DNA from: M3007 sp046296435
GTDB taxonomy: Bacteria; Bacteroidota; Bacteroidia; Chitinophagales; Saprospiraceae
Direction: 5' to 3'
DNA length: 15,397 nucleotides
Assembly (NCBI GenBank): GCA_046296435.1
Contig: JBKBLI010000073.1
Coordinates: 1-15,397, forward strand
Under the pieces are notes generated by a model. It saw nothing but the letters and a program-made list of their open reading frames with translations, ran no database searches and was not told the DNA's origin. The translations under genes were made by a program, and so were the position numbers. Shown here piece after piece: positions 7,180 to 14,126 of this stretch (position 1 is the stretch's first letter; each line of letters opens with the position of its first letter).

Positions 7180-7200
7180 CTGTCAGGGACAGGCGTTTTT
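7180..7200 (+). promoter_or_regulatory. Short hairpin with T run just before the start codon
   Basis: CTGTC (7180-7184) and GACAG (7188-7192) form a 5-bp stem around AGG, followed by GCG and five Ts (7196-7200), only five bases before the ATG at 7206. It could be a weak terminator or a structure that limits ribosome access. The stem is short and may be chance. Confidence 0.3.
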
Positions 7201-7205
7201 CAGAC

Positions 7206-8276
7206 ATGAGAAGACCTGTTGTTTGCATATTTCTGCTTGGGCTGTGCGTCGCGCTCTTGCCAGCCCCCACCCGCGCGCAGCAAAACGCCGATTGCGTCAA
7301 CGCGATGGATATTTGTAAAAAACAGACCTATACTATCAAAAAAGCTGCGGGTGAGGGCGCCGATCGAACAGAAGCCGATCTGATCGCTTGCTTTATGAAC
7401 GGCGAAAACTTTGGACAAGCCGAGCGGAATTCCACCTGGATCAAATTTGAAGTGCTCAAAGGCGGCTCCCTGACTTTTGTGATCACGCCCCATAAGTTCG
7501 ACGACGATATTGATTTTGTGGTGTTCAAATTGCCTAACGACGGCGACTGCCGTTACAAGCGCATTGTCAGGTGTATGGCTGCAGGCGACCAGCCCGGCAA
7601 TGCCCTAAGTAGCCCCTGCATGGGCCCAACCGGCCTGCGCGAAGGCGAAACCGATACCAGCGAAGACGCCGGATGTACCGACGAAGGCGATAATACTTGG
7701 CTGGCGCCGTTGAAAACTGTCGCCGGCGAGAAGTATGTCATCCTGATCAGCAACATCACCTCCACTTCGGGCTTTGACATCAACTTTGGCGGATCGGCAT
7801 ACCTGCCTTGCGATACCGATCCGCCAAAGACAATCGCCGAAGCGCCCAAACCCAAACCCGCACCCCCTCCCAAATCTGAGTCATCTAAAACCGCCACAGC
7901 GCCCGAACCTCCGTCTGCCCCCAAGCCCGAACGCATAGAAGGCCGCGAAGTGAAGGTGCGACGCACCGCCGAAGTGAAAGGGCGCAAGATCAAAATCTCG
8001 CTCTGGGACAACCAAGTAGAAGACGGCGACATCGTGTCTGTGTACGTCAACGATGAAAAAGTGCTCCGCAATATCTATTTGCGCAAGCAGCCTAAAACCT
8101 TTGAGATCGAGCTGCCGCCCGGCAAAGAACACTATATCACCCTGCATGCCGAGGACTTCGGCAAAGCAGAACCCAACAGCGCCAGCATGATCATCGACGA
8201 CGGCGTCAATAAAGTCGAAATCAACCTGGTGGCCACCCGCAAAGCGCAGGAAAGCGTCAAAATTGTCGTCGAGTGA
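7206..8276 (+). CDS. Secreted two-domain protein of unknown function
   Basis: A 356-aa exported protein. Residues 1-24 are a signal peptide (Arg-rich start, hydrophobic core, cleavage likely after Ala24). Residues 28-202 form a beta-rich domain with about ten cysteines, an acidic patch HKFDDDIDFVVF (96-107) and 'EKYVILISNITSTSGFDINF' (175-194); the pattern resembles beta-sandwich domains of Bacteroidota extracellular proteins. Residues 205-243 are a Pro/Lys/Ser linker. Residues 246-356 form a second beta-rich domain with DGDIVSVYVNDEKV (273-286) and ITLHAEDFG (311-319). No lipobox and no T9SS tail are seen, so a periplasmic or extracellular soluble protein is likely. Its TGA overlaps the GTG of prmA. 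I do not recognise a named family. Confidence 0.85.
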   Translation: MRRPVVCIFLLGLCVALLPAPTRAQQNADCVNAMDICKKQTYTIKKAAGEGADRTEADLIACFMNGENFGQAERNSTWIKFEVLKGGSLTFVITPHKFDDDIDFVVFKLPNDGDCRYKRIVRCMAAGDQPGNALSSPCMGPTGLREGETDTSEDAGCTDEGDNTWLAPLKTVAGEKYVILISNITSTSGFDINFGGSAYLPCDTDPPKTIAEAPKPKPAPPPKSESSKTATAPEPPSAPKPERIEGREVKVRRTAEVKGRKIKISLWDNQVEDGDIVSVYVNDEKVLRNIYLRKQPKTFEIELPPGKEHYITLHAEDFGKAEPNSASMIIDDGVNKVEINLVATRKAQESVKIVVE

Positions 8277-9100
8277 ACTATTGCGTCTTCGAACTGTACT
8301 GCGGCCCTGAAGTGGCCGAAATACTCCCCGCTTTCCTGCAGGATACAGACATCGAAGCCTTCGAAGAAAGCGAGAGCGGTCTGCGCGCCTATGCGCAAGA
8401 GAAGGCCGACATCGCCGCTATCGAGCAGATCCTGAATGCGCTGCGCGATGATTTTGATTTTTTATGGGAGAAAAAGCAAATCCCGGGTCAGAATTGGAAT
8501 GCCCTTTGGGAGAGCGCCTACGAGCCTGTACGCGTGGGCGACTTTATCGCGGTAAGGGCCGACTTCCATCCGCCCGCGCCCGATGTCCGCTACGACGTGG
8601 TCATCCTGCCCAAGATGGCCTTTGGCACCGGACACCACGAAACCACCTGGATGTGTCTCGACGCGCTGCAATCGCTGCCGCTTGCGGGCCGTCAACTGTT
8701 GGACTACGGATGCGGCGCCGGCATCCTTGCCATTGCAGCCCTAATGGCGGGGGCGCAATCGGCCCTGGGCTTGGATATCCAGTTGGAATCGGTCGAAGCC
8801 ACATACGAAAATGCGCGACTCAACGGCGTGGCTTCTCAAATTGAGGCCCTGCACGGCGATATCGATCGCGCCGCAGGTCGGGCTTTCGATGGTATTTTTG
8901 CTAATATCAACCGCAACGTCATCCTGCAAAATCTGCCCGCGCTCCGCGCCCTTGCCCGCCCGGACGCCTGGCTGCTCCTGTCAGGATTCCTGACCGAGGA
9001 TGCCGCCTTGGTGCGCAAGGCCGCCGAACGGCAGGGTTTCGTATCCGAACGGGAAAACGCCAAAGGTCGCTGGGCCCTGTTGCACTTGCGCTTGCCCTAA
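8273..9100 (+). CDS. prmA: Ribosomal protein L11 methyltransferase PrmA
   Basis: Cytoplasmic SAM-dependent enzyme that trimethylates ribosomal protein L11. The 275 aa carry an N-terminal substrate-binding domain (about 1-65, acidic), the family signature AFGTGHHETT (116-125), SAM motif I 'LLDYGCGAGILAIAA' (142-156), the acidic end of the second strand LGLDIQ (165-170) and the catalytic-region motif FANINRNVI (209-217). The start is a GTG that overlaps the preceding stop (GTGA, 8273-8276), which points to translational coupling with the secreted protein. No ATG near the N-terminus would fit. The deacetylase-like gene begins 10 bases after its stop, so the three genes are probably co-transcribed. 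Confidence 0.97.
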   Translation: MNYCVFELYCGPEVAEILPAFLQDTDIEAFEESESGLRAYAQEKADIAAIEQILNALRDDFDFLWEKKQIPGQNWNALWESAYEPVRVGDFIAVRADFHPPAPDVRYDVVILPKMAFGTGHHETTWMCLDALQSLPLAGRQLLDYGCGAGILAIAALMAGAQSALGLDIQLESVEATYENARLNGVASQIEALHGDIDRAAGRAFDGIFANINRNVILQNLPALRALARPDAWLLLSGFLTEDAALVRKAAERQGFVSERENAKGRWALLHLRLP

Positions 9101-9110
9101 ATCCCGCGCC

Positions 9111-10454
9111 ATGCTCACGCTCGAATGTTTCCCGACCAATTGCGCAGAGAAAACCTACTGCGCGCAACTACTGCTCGGTGAAATACTGGGATTCCCGTAC
9201 CGCATCAGTTGGACGGGACGTCCCGGCGCTTATCGACTTCTGACCCCCGAAGGAGCAGTCTTGAGCATGGCCGACGTCTTTTTCAGAGACGAGATGCCCC
9301 CTGAACGGCTCTACACCCGCGCCCGTCTGCCTGCGCTTGCTCACCCATCTTTGTCCGAAGCCCCGCCTCCGCCCGTTCTATACGGCGATTTTTATCTGAA
9401 AAAAGGGGTGCGGGAGTGGGAGACAGGGGCCGATTGGTTGGCCTCGGCATTTTTTATGGCCTCGCGTTGGGAGGAGTACGCGGTTGCGGAGCGCGACGTA
9501 TGGGGGCGTTTTCCGGCGGAATGTGCGGCGGCGGTCAAGGCAGGATTCGTCGAGCGGCCCGTCGTACATGAGTATGCTGATTGGATTGCCCGGGCGCTTG
9601 CCGCTTTGGGTTACCGGCGGCCGCCGCTACGGCGACCGTTTGAGCGGGTATGGTCCTGCGATGTAGATTGTCCGCGACTATGGACCCGACCCGCCGATCG
9701 GTTGCGCACGTTGGCGGGCAGCTTATGGCGCCGCAAGGGCCTGCGCGAATGCGCAGCTTGGCTGGCGGGACCATTATGGCGTCGGCAGGATCCCTACGAC
9801 GTGTTTGGAGCATGGATGGCGATGGCCGACAGCCTCGAGTTGCGCCTGCAATTCAATATCCTGCAACCGGGGCCCTCTGACGCGTGTCAGTTTGATATCG
9901 CCGCCGCCGACTTTCAACAACTGCTGCGCCTCATGGCGGAGGGCGGGCATGCCATAGGTTTCCACCCCTCGCGAGAGGCGGCGGCCGACAAAGCGCTTTT
10001 TGGCGCCGAACTCGAGCGGCTGCGCGCCCTCAGCCCCGCAGCGATAGCTTCGGGAAGGCATCATTACCTGCTGTTCGAGGCCCCTTTCACGTGGCGAAAC
10101 TGGTCCGAGCACGGGTTGCGCGCGGAGGCTTCGCTCGGATATGCTGAGCGACCGGGTTTCCGGTCGGGTATGTGTCGGGAGTATCCGACCTTTGATTTCC
10201 TTGCCCGCCGCCCTCTGCCTCTGCTTGCGCAGCCCTTAGTGGCCATGGACGTATCCTATGCGCGTTATCGCGGCGATACGCCCGACGCAGCGCGGACGCA
10301 CCTGCGCAAGTTGCGGGAGCAGTGCGAATTGCACGGCGGGCAGTTCACAGTGCTCTGGCACAACTCCTCGTGGCAGACGCCTTTTTGGAGTCCCTGGCAG
10401 CCGGTGCTGTACGCTGCGCTTGCCAATCAGTCGGAAGGTCTCAAAAGCGCTTGA
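9111..10454 (+). CDS. Polysaccharide deacetylase-like protein
   Basis: A 447-aa protein resembling the Bacteroidota polysaccharide-deacetylase family, in which a lead domain precedes a CE4/NodB-like barrel. N-terminal part about 1-170; barrel from 'VWSCDVD' (180-186), where the family usually reads THDVD, through FNILQPG (248-254), GFHPS (283-287), RHHYL (316-320), 'GLRAEASLGYAERPGFRSG' (335-353) and a final strand FTVLWHNSS (412-420). Asp184 and Asp186 and the His residues at 285, 317 and 318 are candidate metal or catalytic ligands. The predicted action is removal of N- or O-acetyl groups from a surface or cell-wall glycan, but activity is unproven. No signal peptide is seen. Start: ATG at 9111, 10 bases after prmA. 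The end overlaps the convergent gene by 14 bases. Confidence 0.8.
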   Translation: MLTLECFPTNCAEKTYCAQLLLGEILGFPYRISWTGRPGAYRLLTPEGAVLSMADVFFRDEMPPERLYTRARLPALAHPSLSEAPPPPVLYGDFYLKKGVREWETGADWLASAFFMASRWEEYAVAERDVWGRFPAECAAAVKAGFVERPVVHEYADWIARALAALGYRRPPLRRPFERVWSCDVDCPRLWTRPADRLRTLAGSLWRRKGLRECAAWLAGPLWRRQDPYDVFGAWMAMADSLELRLQFNILQPGPSDACQFDIAAADFQQLLRLMAEGGHAIGFHPSREAAADKALFGAELERLRALSPAAIASGRHHYLLFEAPFTWRNWSEHGLRAEASLGYAERPGFRSGMCREYPTFDFLARRPLPLLAQPLVAMDVSYARYRGDTPDAARTHLRKLREQCELHGGQFTVLWHNSSWQTPFWSPWQPVLYAALANQSEGLKSA

Positions 10455-11436
10455 CCGATTCGATGATATACAGCGGGCGGTTTTTGATCTCGCTGTAGAT
10501 ATTGGATAAGTAGATCGACATGATGTACAGCATCAGGCAAGTGATGGCAAAAAACACTGAAATCAGCACCACCAAATACGCCCAACCGCTTTGAGATTGA
10601 TATACGTCCCCAAAAATGTCGCGCTGGGTGAACTTCACTAAAAAGGCGTTGAGGATGGCCAATCCTGCAATTCCGCATGCGATCACAAAAATCCAAAACA
10701 AGAGGCTGCGCAAAAAAGTGGTGAAGGAAGTGACGGCTACCAAAGCTGAGCGAAACTGATCCGCCAATCCGGCGCGCTCGTCGGCATGGAGCGGCACGTC
10801 CACCTCAATGGCGCATGTATTGTACCCCACGATAGCGTACAGCGCCTTGAGATAGCGGCTGTTTTCCCGAAGCCGGAGCAGCGAATTGAGCGCGCGGCGG
10901 CTGATTAAGCGGCTATGGTGGGCCATGGGGTCAAGCACCAGGCCCGAGTTGCGCCGCATCACCCGATAAAAAACGGCGTAAAGCAGGCGCTGCGCATAAG
11001 GCAGGCGGCGTTTTCGGCCGCGCAGATAGACGATGTCGTAACCTTCCTGCCCTTTTTCCCAAAGCGCTCTGACCAATCCGGCATGCGCGGCAAAGTCAAA
11101 CTCGAAAATGATGGTGTAGTCGCCGTTGGCGCGGTCCAAACCGGCGATGATGGCATAGTCGCGATTGACCGGCGCGCTGAGGTTGAGCAGAAATACGTTT
11201 TTGCGCAACTCTTCGGGCAACGCGCCTACGGCGCGCTCAATCCGAGGCATGGACTGGCCGTTGTTGACCAACACAAACTCATAGTCGCTAAAGTAGCCGC
11301 TGACCTGCCCGTGCAGCGCATGGAGCCAATCCCTAAGCATCTCAATATGCTCCGGAACGTGCAGCACTCCTATGATCGAAACAAATGATTGGCGCAAGTA
11401 CGTGAATTTGGCGTATGCAACGCCGCAACGCGTCAT
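10441..11436 (-). CDS. Family 2 glycosyltransferase with two C-terminal membrane helices (GtrB/DPM1-like)
   Basis: A 331-aa membrane-anchored GT-A glycosyltransferase. Such enzymes usually move a sugar from a nucleotide sugar to polyprenyl phosphate on the cytoplasmic face. Seen: strand one FVSIIGVLHVPEH (18-30), YEFVLVNNG (52-60, the usual place of a VDDgS motif), 'ANGDYTIIFEFDF' (103-115, usual place of the DxD-like motif), two membrane helices (about 242-266 and 286-311) and a C-terminal IYSEIKNRPLYIIESVKRF typical of GtrB-like enzymes. Where many relatives read DAD or LDD, this one reads EFD. The ATG at 11436 is the first plausible start; a TTG at Leu14 is an alternative close to the first strand. 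It converges on the deacetylase gene and diverges from wecB. Confidence 0.88.
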   Translation of the reverse strand: MTRCGVAYAKFTYLRQSFVSIIGVLHVPEHIEMLRDWLHALHGQVSGYFSDYEFVLVNNGQSMPRIERAVGALPEELRKNVFLLNLSAPVNRDYAIIAGLDRANGDYTIIFEFDFAAHAGLVRALWEKGQEGYDIVYLRGRKRRLPYAQRLLYAVFYRVMRRNSGLVLDPMAHHSRLISRRALNSLLRLRENSRYLKALYAIVGYNTCAIEVDVPLHADERAGLADQFRSALVAVTSFTTFLRSLLFWIFVIACGIAGLAILNAFLVKFTQRDIFGDVYQSQSGWAYLVVLISVFFAITCLMLYIMSIYLSNIYSEIKNRPLYIIESVKRF

Positions 11437-11454
11437 ATTATTTTGTGCCGGCCG

Positions 11455-11471
11455 GCGCCAAAATGTGGCGC
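11455..11471. repeat. Inverted repeat in the divergent GT2/wecB spacer
   Basis: GCGCCA (11455-11460) and TGGCGC (11466-11471) are exact complements around AAATG. The repeat sits between the two divergent start codons, 19 bases from the minus-strand ATG, and could be an operator or a leader hairpin. Confidence 0.35.
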
Positions 11472-11510
11472 AAATCTCAAGCGCATTGCTTTCGCTCCCC
11501 TGCGGCGGCG

Positions 11511-11518
11511 TATCTTTG
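11511..11518 (+). promoter_or_regulatory. -7 promoter box for the wecB operon
   Basis: TATCTTTG fits TAnnTTTG and equals the box of the Wzz/Wzy operon. A TTG at 11486-11488 lies 22 bases upstream, within the accepted -33 spacing. The leader would be only about 10 bases before the ATG at 11534, with an A-rich run AAAAAAAAGAG in place of a Shine-Dalgarno. Confidence 0.6.
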
Positions 11519-11533
11519 CGCAAAAAAAAGAGC

Positions 11534-12721
11534 ATGCGCGTCACCATCGTGGCAGGGGTGAGACCAAATCTGATGAAGATCGCNNNNNNNNNNNNNNNNN
11601 NNNNNNNNNNNNNNNNNNNNNNNNNNNNNNNNNNNNNNNNNNNNNNNNNNNNNNNNNNNNNNNNNNNNNNNNNNNNNNNNNNGCCCATCTTGCGCGCCCT
11701 GAAAGAGGAGCGCGAAAAGGGTGCGGGCATGCCCGTATGCGTTCGGCTGGTGCATACCGGACAACACTTCGACCCAAACATGCGCGAGCGCCTGATCGCC
11801 CAATTGGAGATACCTACCCCTCACGCCTTCCTCGAAGCGCAAGGCGATACTCATGCGCGCCAGACGGCCGATATCATGGTGCGCTTTGAAGCCGAACTGA
11901 CGGCTAACCGCCCGGATATGGTCGTGGTGGTTGGCGATGTCAACTCGACGCTGGCCTGCGCGCTTGCCGCCAAAAAGCTGAGTATCCCTTTGGCCCACGT
12001 GGAGGCTGGCCTGCGCTCCGGCGATCGCAGCATGCCTGAGGAGATCAACCGCATTGCTACGGATAGCGTGAGCGATTATTTTTTTACCACCGGCGAATGG
12101 GCCGATCAGAATCTGCTGCGAGAAGGAATGCCCGCCGATAGCATATTTAGGGTCGGCAACACCATGGCGGATACCTTGCTGTACAGCCTGCCTTACGCCC
12201 GCAAACCTGATTTTTGGGCGCGCGCGGGCCTCAAGGCGGACAGATTCCTACTGCTCACCATCCACCGGCCCTCCAATGCGGACCATCCGGAACGCATGCA
12301 GGCCATAATTGACGCCGCCGCAGCGCGAAGCCGAGGGCTGCCCATCGTCTGGCCCGCGCATCCGCGCCTCAAGACCCATGCCCTGGCCTTGCCCCCTGGC
12401 CTCTTGCTGCTGCCCGCGCAGGGGTATCTGGAGTTTTTGTTTCTGTTGTCGCGCTGTCGGGCCGTACTCAGCGACTCGGGCGGCGTGAGCGAGGAAGCAA
12501 CGGTTTTGCGCAAGCCCTGCATCGTGCTGCGTCGCGTGACCGAAAGGCCAGAGACCCTCGAATCGGGCGCCTGCGTGCTGGCTGACGCCGATCCGCAGGC
12601 CATCCAAAGCGCCCTAGACCGGCTGTTTGAAGACGACTGGCCTATCGCCTCGCCGCCGCCCCTTTGGGATGGCAAGGCCGGTATCCGCATCGCAAAGGCG
12701 CTGGCGCACCTCTCTCCCTAA
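11534..12721 (+). CDS. wecB: UDP-N-acetylglucosamine 2-epimerase (non-hydrolysing), interrupted by an N gap
   Basis: Cytoplasmic enzyme that interconverts UDP-GlcNAc and UDP-ManNAc, supplying ManNAc-type sugars for surface glycans. Seen (numbering includes 33 unknown residues): GVRPNLMKIA at 8-17, HTGQHFD (74-80), VVVGDVNST (131-139), HVEAGLR (155-161), PEEINR (168-173), TIHR (242-245), PAHPR (274-278), SDSGG (313-317) and TERPE (336-340). Asp135, Glu157, Glu169 or Glu170, and His244 correspond to the catalytic residues of E. coli WecB. The ATG at 11534 gives the expected N-terminus right after the promoter. Removing the Ns leaves 362 aa, the normal family length. The TIHRPSN in place of the common THRREN suggests a divergent subgroup. 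The ligase gene follows after 13 bases. Confidence 0.95.
   Translation: MRVTIVAGVRPNLMKIXXXXXXXXXXXXXXXXXXXXXXXXXXXXXXXXXXPILRALKEEREKGAGMPVCVRLVHTGQHFDPNMRERLIAQLEIPTPHAFLEAQGDTHARQTADIMVRFEAELTANRPDMVVVVGDVNSTLACALAAKKLSIPLAHVEAGLRSGDRSMPEEINRIATDSVSDYFFTTGEWADQNLLREGMPADSIFRVGNTMADTLLYSLPYARKPDFWARAGLKADRFLLLTIHRPSNADHPERMQAIIDAAAARSRGLPIVWPAHPRLKTHALALPPGLLLLPAQGYLEFLFLLSRCRAVLSDSGGVSEEATVLRKPCIVLRRVTERPETLESGACVLADADPQAIQSALDRLFEDDWPIASPPPLWDGKAGIRIAKALAHLSP
11584..11682. other. Assembly gap (99 Ns) inside wecB
   Basis: Ninety-nine undefined bases. The left flank ends ATC GC and the right flank begins G CCC ATC; closing the gap gives ATC GCG CCC ATC, Ile-Ala-Pro-Ile, which continues the usual family motif (RPxxxKxAPvxxAL) without loss of frame. 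The run is therefore probably a scaffolding placeholder. Confidence 0.97.
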
Positions 12722-12734
12722 TCCCGCATTGCTG

Positions 12735-14126
12735 ATGAACTGGAAAGAAACGATATATGCGCACAGCCCCATCTGGGCGCAGAACCTGATGGTGTCGGCC
12801 TACGGCTGGCAATGGAAGCGCAGGCGCTTTGGCGGTATATTTGCGCAGGAAGTGGCGGAATTCAAACGCCGCGAATCTTTCGACGCGCAACAGTGGCGAG
12901 ATTACCAGACAGTCCGCCTGCGCGAACTGCTCATACACGCATTCGAGACGACGCTTTTTTATCGAAAAAAATACGCCGCCTGCGGCCTCACCGCAGCCTC
13001 CCTTGCCCGCTTCGAACTTGAAGACCTGCCGCGACTGCCTTTTTTGGAAAAAGACGAACTGCGCAGGTACGGGACCGGCGAATTGCTCTCGACGCGCCTC
13101 GAACCTGGCGGCGCTTTTTTTGGCAGCAGCGGCAGTACCGGCGCGCCGGTACAGATACGCTACTCGCACGCTTTTCATCAGCGCGTCAATGCGGCCATGG
13201 AGGCGCGGGTGCGGGCCTGGGCCGGAGTGGACGGCCACACGCCGCGCGGTATGATCGGCGGGCGGCGCGTGCTACCTCGCGCCCACGAATCGGCGCCCTT
13301 TTACCGATACAACTTTTTCGAAAAACAGACTTATTTCTCCGCCTACCATATCTCGACGGCAAACGCGGCGGATTACGTGCGCGGTATGCGCAGCGGCAAG
13401 ACGGCCTACATGACCGGCTACGCGATGAGCAATTACCTTTTGGCGCAGGCCATTGGACGGGCCGGTCTGCGCGCGCCCGAGCTGAAAGCCGTCATCACTT
13501 CCAGCGAAAAACTCACCCCCGAAATGCGCGATACTTTCCGGCGGATATACGGCTGCCGCACGTTCGATACGTACAGCGGCGTAGAAAATTGCGCTCTGAT
13601 CGCCGAGACGCCCTCGGGCCAATTGGCCATCCAGCCCGATGTGGGCATCGTAGAAATACTCGACCCCGCGGGGCGCCCTGTCGCTCCCGGAGAAACGGGC
13701 GAACTGGTCTGCACAGGTTTGCTCAATCAAGACCAACCCCTTATCCGCTACCGCTGCGGCGATCTGGCGCGCCGGGGACTCGCCGCGTCGCCCGATGTCG
13801 ATATGCCTACTGTAGAAGCCATAGACGGGCGTACCGAAGACCTGATCGAAACCCGCGACGGGCGTCTGATGGTACGTTTTCACAGCATCTTTATCGGCAT
13901 GACCCCCGTGGTCGAAGGGCAGATCATTCAGTATAGTCCTGAACGCTACGCCATTCGGGTAACCTTGGGCGCGCCGCTCGACGATGAGTCCCGGCGCCAG
14001 ATGGCGTCGCGTCTCAAAAGTCAGGTGGGTGATGATTGCAAAGTGGACTTTGAAGTGGTTGATGCAATACCCCGCGGCCCGAACGGTAAATTTAAAGCTG
14101 TGATCTCTGCATGGAACCGCCGGTGA
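12735..14126 (+). CDS. Adenylate-forming ligase, CapK / phenylacetate-CoA ligase-like
   Basis: A 463-aa member of the ANL (AMP-binding) superfamily, closest in look to the PaaK/CapK group found in capsule and exopolysaccharide clusters. Seen: the P-loop GSSGSTGAPV (130-139), 'TYSGVENC' (279-286, the usual YGxxE region), TGELVCTGL (321-329), RYRCGDLA (338-345, the Asp that binds the AMP ribose), DGRTEDLI (364-371, the hinge) and a C-terminal PNGKFKAVIS (449-458) whose Lys452 or Lys454 would be the catalytic lysine. It should activate a carboxylic acid as an acyl-adenylate; substrate and acceptor are unknown. The neighbours argue for polymer decoration rather than aromatic catabolism. The ATG is 13 bases after wecB and the 3' end overlaps the next gene by 16 bases. 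Confidence 0.85.
   Translation: MNWKETIYAHSPIWAQNLMVSAYGWQWKRRRFGGIFAQEVAEFKRRESFDAQQWRDYQTVRLRELLIHAFETTLFYRKKYAACGLTAASLARFELEDLPRLPFLEKDELRRYGTGELLSTRLEPGGAFFGSSGSTGAPVQIRYSHAFHQRVNAAMEARVRAWAGVDGHTPRGMIGGRRVLPRAHESAPFYRYNFFEKQTYFSAYHISTANAADYVRGMRSGKTAYMTGYAMSNYLLAQAIGRAGLRAPELKAVITSSEKLTPEMRDTFRRIYGCRTFDTYSGVENCALIAETPSGQLAIQPDVGIVEILDPAGRPVAPGETGELVCTGLLNQDQPLIRYRCGDLARRGLAASPDVDMPTVEAIDGRTEDLIETRDGRLMVRFHSIFIGMTPVVEGQIIQYSPERYAIRVTLGAPLDDESRRQMASRLKSQVGDDCKVDFEVVDAIPRGPNGKFKAVISAWNRR

Noticed and set aside
6801..7205. tRNA or known housekeeping RNA in the large spacer
   Set aside because: No cloverleaf, CCA end, SRP tetraloop or tmRNA tag was visible by eye. Only the promoter, hairpins and terminator stand out.
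11372..11533. 54-codon N-terminal extension of wecB
   Set aside because: The family N-terminus is the MRVTIVAGVRP segment, and the promoter box at 11511 lies inside the extension.
11437..11781. N-terminal extension of the minus-strand glycosyltransferase across the gap
   Set aside because: The open frame only stays open because of Ns and the opposite wecB coding sequence. The glycosyltransferase fold begins at about residue 18 of the version starting at 11436.
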